Part shown: in pieces, positions 54,298 to 64,000 of the stretch
How the letters are laid out: each line of letters opens with the position of its first letter
Numbering within the stretch: position 1 is the stretch's first letter
Assembly (NCBI GenBank): GCA_009760855.2
Contig: WPIO01000001.1
Location: forward strand, 2,226,501 to 2,290,500
Source: Cristatella mucedo
Taxonomy: Eukaryota > Bryozoa > Phylactolaemata > Cristatellidae
Direction: 5' to 3'
DNA length: 64,000 nt
The notes under the pieces: model-generated
Database searches by the model: none
Seen by the model: the letters and a program-made list of their open reading frames with translations, nothing else
Told to the model about the DNA's origin: nothing
Translations under genes and position numbers: made by a program

Positions 54298-54879
54298 CTT
54301 TGATGATGACCTGATTGCAACTGATTCAAACAATGGCCCATGCAAAAACTGGACATCTTATAACCAAAAAATTCACGAACATCAATTGCAAGCCAGCCAC
54401 CAACCTTGTCAGAACGCATGTACTGATAGAAGGAGAACCTGGGTCAGGTGATCTCAGATATAGAGCTACGAGAACAGGGGGTAATCCAAGTTTTGGTAAG
54501 CAGAAATACATCTATCTTCTCCTAGACCACCTGATCGCGAAAAGTAACCCCTTGGTTATTCGCAGGCGGACATTTAGTATGCGGTTTTTAAGAGGCTGTC
54601 CTACAGCTGCGCGACGCCAGTGAAGTGGCTTGTATTTAAGTCGACGTGTAGCTGGCCCGGCAAACGCAGGCCCTTCAAATTTGAATTGGACCTTAGTAAC
54701 GCCGCCGGTCAAATTTTAACAGCATGCTGAGGCACAGCATTTGAGCTGCTGCCGCAATGAGTGCTAATCAGCGCTTTAAACTTACGGGCCCTGGGTTTAA
54801 TAGCCGAGCTATTGATAGGGCGAGAGTTTGCAAACTAGCCTGGCAGCCATATTAATAGCCATCAGCAGATCTTGTAGCT
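54298..54879. other. Gene-free stretch
   Basis: No exon or repeat copy recognised. Confidence 0.35.
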
Positions 54880-55760
54880 CATTTTTATTTTAAAGTTAAG
54901 GCTTAAAATGACATCAATCAAAAGATAGCTCTACGCTTAGGAACCATACGAGCTAAAGACACGGTCTCCCCGGGATGCTAAGATTATATCACGGCACAGC
55001 TAAACAACCGGAGTCGGAGAAGCGATTGGTACGATGCGTGGCCCGATTGTGAGTCAGTTTGGATATGTAGGAGTAGGAGCGAGAGAGTGAAGAGACCTAA
55101 AAGTGAGTGACAGAAACAGTTGCAGTTGGTACATTGCTTACAATTGGGAGCCAGTGCAGTTTGTGGAAAGTAGTGTAATGTGGCAATTGCGACATTCAAA
55201 ACAGACCAGCCAAGCTGCAGAGTTCAACTGTAGTCAATTATACTATCTGCAGGAAGGTTACCCTGTAAAAGAAAATCGAGCTGATTCAACATCCTCGTTT
55301 GTATAGCGACAGAAGAACCTTTACACCTATCATCACCGCTTGCAGTGGCAATAAAAGATCGCCCACTTCAGGATTCGAACCCACGACTTTGGGACCGAGG
55401 TCGTGAAAAGCAACCACCCTACCTAGTGTGACGTCGCGTCTCATCATGTAATTTAAAAGCTCATCTGATAATGGTTGCTGGTTGGTTTAAATGCTCTGAA
55501 AAATCTTCTGAGTCCTAAATATGTTCTAAACTGTTGCAGTGACAACTTCCATCTGATCAGTCCTAAGTCGTCGCCAGTGAAGTGCCAGTGATGCCAAGGA
55601 GAGGTGAGTGGCACTCAAGAAGGACTTCGTGACGAATAGCTTCAAACACTGCTGACAGATCCAGAAAATCGAGGATTGAGACTCTACTTCAGTCTACGTT
55701 CGTGAAAAACAGTTATACCAACGCAGCAGTGCTGACTCTTCCTAAGCATGATCAGCTCTT
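54880..55760 (-). repeat. LINE-B, decayed copy with a nested SINE-1
   Basis: Minus strand: RT-region text at 55595-55665 (CTTCTTGAGTGCCACTCACC, matching LINE-B AGCGCCTCTCATCTCG), then C-terminal text at 55080-55210 (GCCACATTACACTACTTTCC). SINE-1 sits between them at 55283-55445, so it inserted later. Confidence 0.6.
55283..55445 (-). repeat. SINE-1 copy nested in LINE-B
   Basis: Minus strand: GACGTCACACTAGGTAGGGT, GGTCGTGGGTTCGAATCC, GTGGGCGATC, GGTGATGATAGG, TCTTCTGTCGCTATACAAAC and GAGGATGTTGAATCAGC. Confidence 0.85.
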
Positions 55761-56144
55761 ACATTTGTTTGAAACTTAATAGCTTAACTTTTGACGTAGG
55801 AGTTAGTATGATCTGCTACTAATATTTCTAGTGTTTTCGACATGAATGGAAGGAGTGTGACTGGGCAGAAGTGGCCCAGTTGTTAATTGTAGCCTTTCTA
55901 ATGAATGGCCCACCAGCTGCCTCTTCAAAGGATGAAGGAAGGAGACACGAGCTATGCACCTCGTTGGCATGGTAACACACACTGTATGCATCCCAGAAGC
56001 GGAACCGTGGGTATAGTGCCTAGAAGGTCAGAAGTCTTCTTAAACTTTGAGAAGAATTACGAGATGAGGTCATTAGTGGCAGCCTGCTAGGTTGGTCTTG
56101 TCACAGGGGTAAGGTGCACGCTCTTTAAGACCCAGGTAGTAATG
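55761..56144. other. Gene-free stretch
   Basis: A short SINE-1-like piece (ACAGGGGTAAGGTGCACGCT) is at 56104-56130. Nothing else is recognised. Confidence 0.35.
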
Positions 56145-56610
56145 TAATGTAATGTATCTCCGTCAGTAACTCCACAAAGTCATAAAGACCATGTGGGTGT
56201 TACGCAGGAGAGTTTTGTATAGCGAACTCACAGCCTAAGGCTTTCGGTACGCATTCGGTAGCCAACAGACTTCGTCTTACGCAACAAAGAGAAAGTGGGA
56301 AGCATAGCAGAGTTAGGAGAGCAGTTTAGTTAGTGAGTAGCATAGAAGTAGCAGTTCAGGACCGCTGAAAAAGATGTGCCATAGTCGGCAGTTGGAGAGT
56401 AGATGTCGTTGCGTAAGAATTGTGGAAGCGAGCTCCACAGTCTAGGACCTGCAGAGCTAAAGCTTATGTCGCCAACTGTCTTTAAGCGGAGGAATGGGAC
56501 AGCTAATTTATTGTCCACACAGGACCTCAGGGCACGTACAGGCTGAAACTGATGCAGCAGTTTAGCTAGGTACGAAGGAGCCAAGCCGTGGCGGGCAGAT
56601 TCGGTCATAG
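56145..56610 (-). repeat. LINE-A 3' portion
   Basis: The minus-strand frame 56330-56608 reads ESARHGLAPSYLAKLLHQFQ, VPFLRLKTVGDISFSSAGPR and LWSSLPQFLRN. The UTR and the tail ACTGACGGAGATACATTACA follow, ending in ATTACATTACATT at 56145. It is one of the best preserved LINE-A 3' ends. Confidence 0.88.
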
Positions 56611-56731
56611 GGCATTTCCTCCCCCCCCTTCCGACATTTCCTCCCCTAGTTGACCCCTGTACATCCCCCCGAACATTTCCTTCCCTTTAGGACATTTCCC
56701 CCTATGTTGATAAATTTATGACTAAGAAAAC

Positions 56732-56733
<2 letters not shown>

Positions 56734-56794
<61 letters not shown>

Positions 56795-56795
56795 A
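56734..56795. repeat. (TA)n microsatellite
   Basis: About 60 nt of TA with one CATA interruption. Confidence 0.95.
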
Positions 56796-56874
56796 TCAAA
56801 TGAAGCTAACGCTATATTAAAATAAAATCAATCAGTATAAATGGTGACTCGATAGAAAAGTGAATCCAGTTAAC

Positions 56875-56976
56875 GAACTGAGGTCGTAGGCAGGAGCCCC
56901 GTAACATATGTGAAGTGCCGGAATAGAGATTAAGTACTCTTAGGGCGCTATATAATATATATATATATATATATGT
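56875..56976 (+). repeat. SINE-2 3' half with (TA)n end
   Basis: GAACTGAGGTCGTAGGCAGG (decayed B box), ATATGTGAAGTGCCGGAATA, TACTCTTAGGGCGCTATATA and TA repeats to 56976. Confidence 0.65.
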
Positions 56977-57089
56977 GTGTGTAACTCGGAAATCGTACGC
57001 CATACAGAAAATACTGGAGCAAATCTGAAGACGTGGACGTGGGGTAAAGCTGCATACGGCCATACGGGATGTAAGTGTCGTATAGAATA

Positions 57090-57345
57090 AGAATAATAAC
57101 AATAATACACTTGATAAAGCGCCCCCAGAGAACTCAATCTCTCTCTAGGCGCTTTACAATTGCTGCAAAGGAAACGCAATCACATGGTTAGTGGTAGCGA
57201 GCTCGATAAATGACAAGAATAAAATGGTTAGAGGTGATATGCACCGGGTCAGCATGCCAATGTGGTTAGTGGCAGCACGCACAGTGTCAGCACGTGTAAG
57301 CACATTAAGGACGAATCGCAAGGACTCACTAAATGCTGTCATACA
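57090..57345 (-). repeat. LINE-B 3' UTR copy, well preserved
   Basis: Minus strand: GCATTTAGTGAGTCC, GTGCTTACACGTGCTGACAC, CACATTGGCATGCTGACCC, TTTGCAGCAATTGTAAAGCG, TAGAGAGAGATTGAGTTCTC, GGGGGCGCTTTATCAAGTG and (TTATTGT)n. The hairpin arms pair. Confidence 0.88.
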
Positions 57346-59084
57346 CGAATGCCACGGAGGCGGCGGCGGTGAGGTTTGGACGGGTGGCAGCCGGCGGTGC
57401 CAACGTTGCGAGCGGCGGCGGCGACGGCCGAGGATACCGCTACGCGCTCGAGGCTGCAGCCGAGAGCGTCTGCTGCTGGCCGCCCGGGGCAAAGCTTTGA
57501 CCTTGCACTTGGTGGCCAGCCGAAAAGCAGGGCCGCAGCAACCGCATTTCTAATGACTACAATGTAGGAGTATGTTATATATTATATAATATATAATATT
57601 TTTGTACAAGATATGTGAAAAAGACAGTTATATCATGGCCTTTCCGTACGGGAGGGGAGGATATGCCCAACCCAGGGGGGCAATGTCTTACCCCAGGGGG
57701 GGAATGTCGGGGGGGGGGAGAGAGAAGTGCCCGTACCCCAGTAGATTCGAGTACTGCAGCGGGCGAGGCTTTAGTGCCCAATGCAAGCAAGCGACGGCGA
57801 TATCCAGCAAGGCTCGTATTCATCTACATATACATACATACATAGATGAGACTGTTGGATCAGCCAAACTTTTACTTGTTTACTCTCACATAGACATAAA
57901 GCAAGGAACGGCTCGCGAGGATTCCAGTCGGGATGTGACCTTTGTGGAGGACTGGTTGACCTTATCCACCATTGTTGCATGGAAAAAAGCTAGAGAAGGC
58001 ATCTGCTAAATTGCCACGCAAGGATCGCCCGGGAAAGGTGCTGACCTGGGAGGGATTAGAAAATAATTGAGGGTCGACATCAGAGTTTTTCGGTTCTGTG
58101 CACACCTGTGATTTTGCCAAATCTTTAGAGAAGCCAGACTTGACCTTAACTTGGAACGATTTGCTACGATGTGCACGAGCCCCTTGTACGCCAGTCACTG
58201 GATGACTGCGTGCGATCCGACGTCATATAAAGACGACGAAAGCGACAAACATCGCGTTGTGTCGATTGAATGACGCAGCTTCGCTCGGAGAAAGTCCGGC
58301 TCGATCGATGCCCAAGGTCGGGCGGAGAAATTTGCCTAGATGAGACTGCACTTTCTAGTTAAGCGTGCCAATGTTTCATACATACTAAACGTGCCATATG
58401 TTTTTGCACTTTTTTTCCAGCTCGTCGTAAGAGCATTAAGCACAGGAGGTGCACTGTGGTGGCGGCGTGCAGCAGTTCGTTCGTCCAGCAGATTTCCTGC
58501 CGCGTGGCGACATTTGCACCTTTTGGAGGTTCCAACTGCGTTGCGCAGCCAGCGGCGGTGGGTAGGCATGTGCACATGCGCATGCCTACCCTCTAAATCT
58601 CGGCTCGTTTCGGCTCCAAACAAGTAGTTGCGATATTCCGACGACGCGACGCCGGCGCGCCAGCTGCCTGGCCTTGCCAGAGGTTCGACCCTTGGTCGCC
58701 GCACCGTGCCGCCTGGCGCGGAGCGTGCTCGACGAGAGAAGAATGGCTGAGCGCAAAGAGACTGCAGCGAATCGCGCGCGGCTGCGGCTTCGGAGCGACA
58801 TCTAGCGGCACCTAAGCTGCGGCCGCTAAGACGTCGGAATTTGCTACCAGCAGCGGCAACGTCGTCGACGCTCGTCGATGACGACTGCACCTCCATCCAT
58901 TGTCATCGACGTCTCGTGGGTGCGGGGCAGCTCCACTGTTCGCAAGAGCTCAGCGAACAGTGGAGCTGACAGCGAACAGAGCTCAGCGAACAGCTCCGTG
59001 ACGTCACGGCCGTTGCGTGTGAATAACGGTCTCCTATTCATCCGCCCTCGCTTTAGCAATTGTGAACAATAATAATGACAATGA
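57346..59084. other. Gene-free, partly GC-rich stretch
   Basis: The blocks 57355-57500 and 58640-58870 are CpG-rich. A 16-bp perfect inverted repeat is at 58928-58968. No domain-bearing exon was found among the overlapping frames. Confidence 0.4.
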
Positions 59085-59265
59085 TAATAATACATTTTTT
59101 TTAGCACCCCCAGAGAACTCAGCCTTTGTCTGGGCACTTCGCATTTGCTGGAAAAGAAGCACGATCGAATGAATGGCTAGTGGTAGCTCAGTGAAAACAA
59201 GCGCAACATGGTTAGAGGTGTAACGTGGTTATAGGTGTATCATCACGGATCCATGAAATCATGGA
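59085..59265 (-). repeat. LINE-B 3' fragment
   Basis: Minus strand: AGCAAATGCGAAGTGCCC, AGACAAAGGCTGAGTTCTCT, GGGGGTGCTAAAAAAA and ATTATTATCATTG. The 5' stem arm is diverged. Confidence 0.7.
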
Positions 59266-59703
59266 AGCATGGAACCAGCGCTAGCATTTGCCATGCTAAT
59301 CTTGCGGTATTTAAGATAGCTTTTTTTCTGAGTTGGCTATCATTTTGACGTGAATTCTTCTACGTCTGCAAACTTAACGCTAGCAGCCACAAACAATGCA
59401 GACTGTGCATAATTTGAAGCACCATAAGAGCCAAAAATAATTCAAGATGACATAAAATGCAGATATGAATAGTATAATACACCTTAATACACCTAAATAC
59501 ATCTAAGGCCAGACGTGCTGCCAAGATCGAAGACCGCTGATCTAACAACCGATCCACTGCCTCAAAACAGTCATCGCTCCGAGTCTCATTCCGAAAAGGC
59601 GTCTTGAAAGAGCTGCAGACCTGCGACATTGGTCGCACAAAATTTCAGTACTGGTTCCCAAACAGCGTCGCATTTTTATTGCGTCCCGTTGCGCCATTGT
59701 AAA

Positions 59704-60589
<886 letters not shown>

Positions 60590-61490
60590 ATCTGACTCAC
60601 TTATTTACCTCCCAGTCTGCAACGACGGCATTCGTGCTTGGATGGCTACTAACTTCCTTCCTGAAGCTCAATGATGATAAGACTACAACAATAGACACGG
60701 ACAAACCAAGAGTCCCCTCTGCCCGACAACCGGAAGTCCCGACCCTCAAGATTGTTGCAACTTGCATCACTCTCGCGACGTCGGCCCGTAATCTAGGCAT
60801 ACTGTTTGTAATTGACATTTTTAAATGAAAAAGCTTCCTCCGCGGTCAAGTCCGCTGCTTTCAGCTAAAGGATATCGCCAAAAAACAAAGCCTGATGGGA
60901 TGGGACGACGACAACTAAACTCGTGCGTCCTTCAACGTGACATCTCAAGTTGATTGTCACAATTCCCTTTCTTCTGGAATCCCGGTCTGCGTCCTTCACC
61001 GTCAGAAAGTGGTTGAAAACACGAGGCTCATTTGCTCTGTCGTCGAAGCCGTGGCTCCTAAATCTAACCACTCTAAATGTAAGTGATTAGTGGTTTACCT
61101 ATCACAATCTAAAATCACAAATCAATTCACAACACAATCGAAACCACTTCCGTATGTGCTTCGCTGCCTTCCAGTAAAGCGTCGAGCCTTAGACAAAATT
61201 CTCTATCGCTAGCCTACCTATAAGATCGCATTGTTCCTATAGTGTGTTGTCGCAGCAACCCCTGTTTAGCATCTAGTCATCTTGCCGTCCCCAGCATAAA
61301 ATGTAATCATGCGATGATCGAGCCCTCAGCTTATGCGCCGAAAGTCTAAGATTTGCTTATAGTCACGGTCATTACCTGCAATATCCTTGTATCGTTTAAG
61401 CCTCAACTAAAGGCGCATCTCCCCTGGTCAGATTTTACTGCGCATGAGCAAACATGTCTCATTTTCTTCCTGTATGCTTTATTTGGTAAC
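60590..61490 (+). repeat. Heavily decayed LINE C-terminal region
   Basis: CNDGIRAWMATNF, LNDDKT, LKIVATCITLA and SARNLGILF follow the order of LINE-B 53290-53470 (CIDDIRTWMAANIL, LNDDKT, LTLKIGSASISP, SARNLGVVF). Frames are lost after 60830. It is either an old LINE-B copy or a related family. Confidence 0.6.
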
Positions 61491-61639
61491 GCTTGAATAA
61501 ATCAGTGCTGCTAATGGTCAGAGGTCAGACCAACGGGCGGCCGTGAGAGCCTCTATGTTTGCATTAGCATGCCGGCCTAGGTGCGATGGGAAATTTTCTT
61601 TCTTTTGCACGCTTGAAACCGTGAACGTCGTTAACGTTA

Positions 61640-61755
61640 GGTTATTGAATCTCTTGAAGCGAATTGTAAAATGTGCGTAAATACAGATTTAGTTCTCTTA
61701 GGGTGATATACAGTCAACCTATTGTTATTATTATTGTTAGTGTTATTATTATAGA
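61640..61755 (+). repeat. LINE-B-type tail remnant
   Basis: GCGAATTGTAAAATGTGCGT, AAATACAGATTTAGTTCTCT, TAGGGTGATATACAG and (TTATTA)n. Stem arms are diverged. Confidence 0.6.
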
Positions 61756-61834
61756 CTGAAAGCCTTTGCTAAAGTGAACCACGGCTGGCTCTAAATAAAG
61801 AATCACCTGCTGCAGGACTCAAACCTTAAAAGTA

Positions 61835-61955
61835 AAAATAATAATAATAATACGTTTCATAGCGCCCTCAGAGAACTTGAGCTCTTTATAGGCACTTTAC
61901 CTATGCAGTACAGGAACCATGATTCAGTGGTTACTGCTAGCCTATGCCCTCTGTA
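61835..61955 (-). repeat. LINE-B tail fragment
   Basis: Minus strand: TACTGCATAGGTAAAGTGCC, TATAAAGAGCTCAAGTTCTC, GAGGGCGCTATGAAACG and (TATTAT)n. Confidence 0.7.
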
Positions 61956-62357
61956 GTAAATTTTAGGAACCCTACCTCTGGGCTAGGACGAGAGTGAAGC
62001 AATTTATTCTGGTCTCTATCGGAACTATCTTACTGCAATAGAGGACGTATTTAATCTGGAAAATCGGGCTTGCATGATAACTTTAAATTCCAGCTGAGAT
62101 AGATTGGCGTACACTATAAGACAGTGCTTTTCGCAGTCGGCTCGCCAAAGGCTTCGGCCGCTTGAGGGGAGGAGAGGCCAAAAGTGTGTCCAGTGATCTT
62201 TTCCGTGCAGAGATCTGCAAGGCAATGAAATCGCTCGCGTCGGCCGTGACGACCTCGGAGGCCTGCTTAAGTTGAGGACGCTGTGACTGACCCGCTGCGA
62301 TTTCTTGTACGTCTCGGCTGGCCTCGAGCCGTGGCAGTACATATACGCTAGCAGAAT
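61956..62357. other. Gene-free stretch, possibly intron
   Basis: No exon recognised. It may be intron of the gene whose exon starts at 62528. Confidence 0.35.
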
Positions 62358-62510
62358 GGTTGCAAGGTGGTTGCTTTTCATGAACTTGGCCCCGAGGTCG
62401 TGGGTTCGAATCCTGTGGTGGGCGATCCTTTATCGCCGCTGCAAGCGGTGGTCATAGCCACAAAGGCTCTTCTGTCGCTATACAAAAAGAGGCTGTTATA
62501 TCAGCTTGTA
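62358..62510 (+). repeat. SINE-1 copy
   Basis: AAGGTGGTTGCTTTTCATG, GAGGTCGTGGGTTCGAATCC, GTGGGCGATCC, GCAAGCGGTGGTCATAGCC, CTCTTCTGTCGCTATACAAA and GAGGCTGTTATATCAGC. It ends about 17 nt before the acceptor of the following exon, so it may have supplied part of the branch-point region. Confidence 0.88.
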
Positions 62511-62527
62511 TTTTCCCCCTATTTCAG

Positions 62528-62668
62528 GGCTGCAAACTGGTAAAAGCTTACGACCACCTTGAGCGTGGTGAGCTACACGAGGAGATGCTTTGCTGTGAGG
62601 CCATAGTTTCAAAGGTGCTTCTAGAGCCGTCTCCGTTTTCTACTGCATCGATACAGCAGCTGATTGAG
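62528..62668 (+). CDS. Internal exon of an unidentified gene
   Basis: 47 codons, phase 0 at both ends, between a strong TTTTCCCCCTATTTCAG acceptor and a GTGTGT donor. The product GCKLVKAYDHLERGELHEEM, LCCEAIVSKVLLEPSPFSTA, SIQQLIE is soluble, acidic and helix-prone with no stop. I do not recognise the family. Neighbouring exons probably lie more than 1 kb away on either side or outside the window; nothing with matching phase was found up to the right edge. Confidence 0.55.
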
Positions 62669-63289
62669 GTGTGTAGCGGCATGCTGCGGGCTTGTGACTA
62701 GCAAAATGAAGACTTTTGACAGTCATGCTTTTGGACCGATTGCTAAGACTATCTTTTAGAGAATTGCTTTGAGTGTGCTGGGACCTAAGTCAAAGCCAGT
62801 CACACGTCTATTTACTAATAGGTGCAGCCTCCTCCCCCCCAGTTGGTGTGCTGGGAATGACGTGCATGGGCAGGTCCGATGGACTCCCGCGATCACGTTA
62901 GCGAGCCGTCCCGCGCGGCCGACAGCAATCCTACTTGTACACGCTCTCGATATCTCTCGTTGTTTCGACGTGGCTTAAGCTGAGTTCAAGTAGATGAGCA
63001 ATAGTACAGATTAGTAGCCTATAAAGGCAGCAGTGACTCCTGGTTTAAGAGGACCTGTCAGTATGATTTTTCATAATTCAAACGCTGCTTAGTCCTAGCT
63101 AAAAAAGAGATGTATGCAATTTGAAGGAAAGCTGACTTACGTGGGACGAATATGGTTTGAAGAGGGTGAAGAGTAGGTCAACTATGGCAAGGACGTCGCT
63201 AAGAAAGCGGATGACGAGAACAAGGACAACGAAAAAGAGTATCAGGGAAGGGCAAGAACTACAATTTGAAGGCAGAGCTTAAGCAACGA
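62669..63289. other. Gene-free stretch, possibly intron
   Basis: It follows the GTGTGT donor at 62669. No second exon was recognised. Confidence 0.35.
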
Positions 63290-63550
63290 CACTCACTCTC
63301 CTGCTGCAGATTTTGGCACGTCCTATCCAGCCGTCCAGAACTGCTACTTCCGTATTACTCACAACGTCAACTGCTCTGCTGACTCTTCTGTGCTTCCCGA
63401 CTTCTTCTTTTTGCATGAGGTGAAGTCTTTTGGCTACCGAATGCGCACCGATAGTGGCTTAGGCTGTGAGTGTGCTATGCAAAACTCTCCAGCGTAGCAT
63501 CCACATAGTCTTTGTAGCTTTATAGAGTTACAGACGGAGATACAGATCAA
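63290..63550 (+). repeat. LINE-A 3' end
   Basis: CACTCACTCTCCTGCTGCAG, TTCCGTATTACTCACAACG, GAATGCGCACCGATAG, GGCTGTGAGTGTGCTATGCA, CACATAGTCTTTGTAG and GAGTTACAGACGGAGATACA. It keeps the terminal sequence intact. Confidence 0.8.
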
Positions 63551-63744
63551 GATCGATGAACTTTAAAGGATAGAGTAACTTAAGTTCCAAGCCGCTCTCG
63601 TTGGCTCTTAGCTGGTTCGACTAACCCAGCTCAGTTGATCGACATACCCTGGTTATTTGCAGATAGGGCTGATAGTAATAATAATAAAGCTATTGATATA
63701 ATATAAATATATAAATGAATAGTATATATAAAATAATGAATATG

Positions 63745-63811
63745 ATATAGTATTTCTTAGCGCCTTGACGGAACTATCTTTCTTGGAACTTTACATGTTC
63801 TCGAAAGAAAG
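63745..63811 (-). repeat. LINE-B tail fragment
   Basis: Minus strand: CGAGAACATGTAAAGTTCCA, AGAAAGATAGTTCCGTC and AAGGCGCTAAGAAATAC. It directly abuts the plus-strand LINE-B copy at 63812. Confidence 0.6.
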
Positions 63812-64000
63812 CAGTACTTCTAGAGCGCCTCTCATCTCGCCTGGGCATCACTGGCACTGCTCTGCAGTGGTTCAGGTCCTATCTCAGTGGGAGACTCCAG
63901 AGTGTTGACGTGAATAGACAAAGATCATCTGAAGTACCTCTAAAATATGGAGTACCCCAGGGCTCTGTGCTAGGTCCGGTCCTTTTCACCGTTTATACTC
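63812..64000 (+). mobile_element. LINE-B, better preserved copy running off the right edge
   Basis: Frame open to the window end: LLERLSSRLGITGTALQWFR, SYLSGRLQSVDVNRQ, PLKYGVPQGSVLGPVLFTVY. Aligned with 52978-53165 it shows about 12 differences in 186 nt. It keeps the usual VPQGSVLGP where the other copy has ITQGSVLSP, so it is younger or less decayed. It starts abruptly within the RT domain (5' truncation). Confidence 0.88.

Overview
The window is nuclear DNA of an invertebrate animal. The genes are split by GT-AG introns of up to several kb. Most of the space is decayed non-LTR retrotransposons (LINEs), tRNA-derived SINEs and long GA, CT, TA and GT microsatellites. No bacterial, plastid or viral gene organisation is visible. 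A TFIID subunit gene (TAF12), an EGF/chitin-binding/IgGFc-binding-protein-like secreted protein gene and CR1/L2-like LINEs all fit a metazoan. I cannot resolve the phylum.

Three genes can be followed, all on the + strand. (1) At 1851-4507 lie the last two coding exons of a glycoside hydrolase of the GH63-C-terminal type (fungal YMR196W-like group), with a poly(A) signal at 4788; its 5' part lies left of the window. (2) At 18858-26886 lies a complete TAF12 gene of six phase-consistent coding exons (231 aa) with a poly(A) signal at 26944. (3) At 39113-48262 lies a secreted mosaic gene: TATA box, signal-peptide exon, peritrophin-like Cys domain, small Cys-rich exon, two EGF exons, Ser/Thr/Pro-rich linker and an IgGFc-binding-protein N-terminal-like domain. 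Its first six introns are all phase 1. It carries an in-frame TGA, a frameshift and a 20-bp perfect inverted repeat at an exon edge, so it may be a polymorphic null, a young pseudogene or a locus with assembly errors. A single clean phase 0-0 exon at 62528-62668 belongs to a gene I do not recognise.

The repeats form two LINE families. LINE-A (best copy 49790-52415, minus; endonuclease, RT and C-terminal domain, RT active site decayed) has about ten 3' fragments. LINE-B (best copy 52416-54297, plus; YADD intact but frameshifted) has about twenty fragments. It ends in a conserved hairpin followed by TTA repeats. SINE-2 carries the same hairpin tail and so probably uses the LINE-B enzyme. SINE-1 is a second tRNA-derived family with a different tail. 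Other repeats are a long-arm inverted-repeat element (33854-35362), a two-copy unnamed repeat (10685-11080 and 49291-49700), a candidate MITE (7075-7670) and several minisatellites.

Layout: 1-4.8 kb GH63 end; 5-18 kb repeats; 18.9-26.9 kb TAF12; 27-31 kb unique sequence turning into a CpG-rich block with a possible first exon at 30477; 31-38 kb repeats and the inverted-repeat element; 38.5-48.3 kb secreted gene; 48.4-62 kb dense LINE/SINE territory; 62.5 kb orphan exon; a fresh LINE-B copy runs off the right edge.
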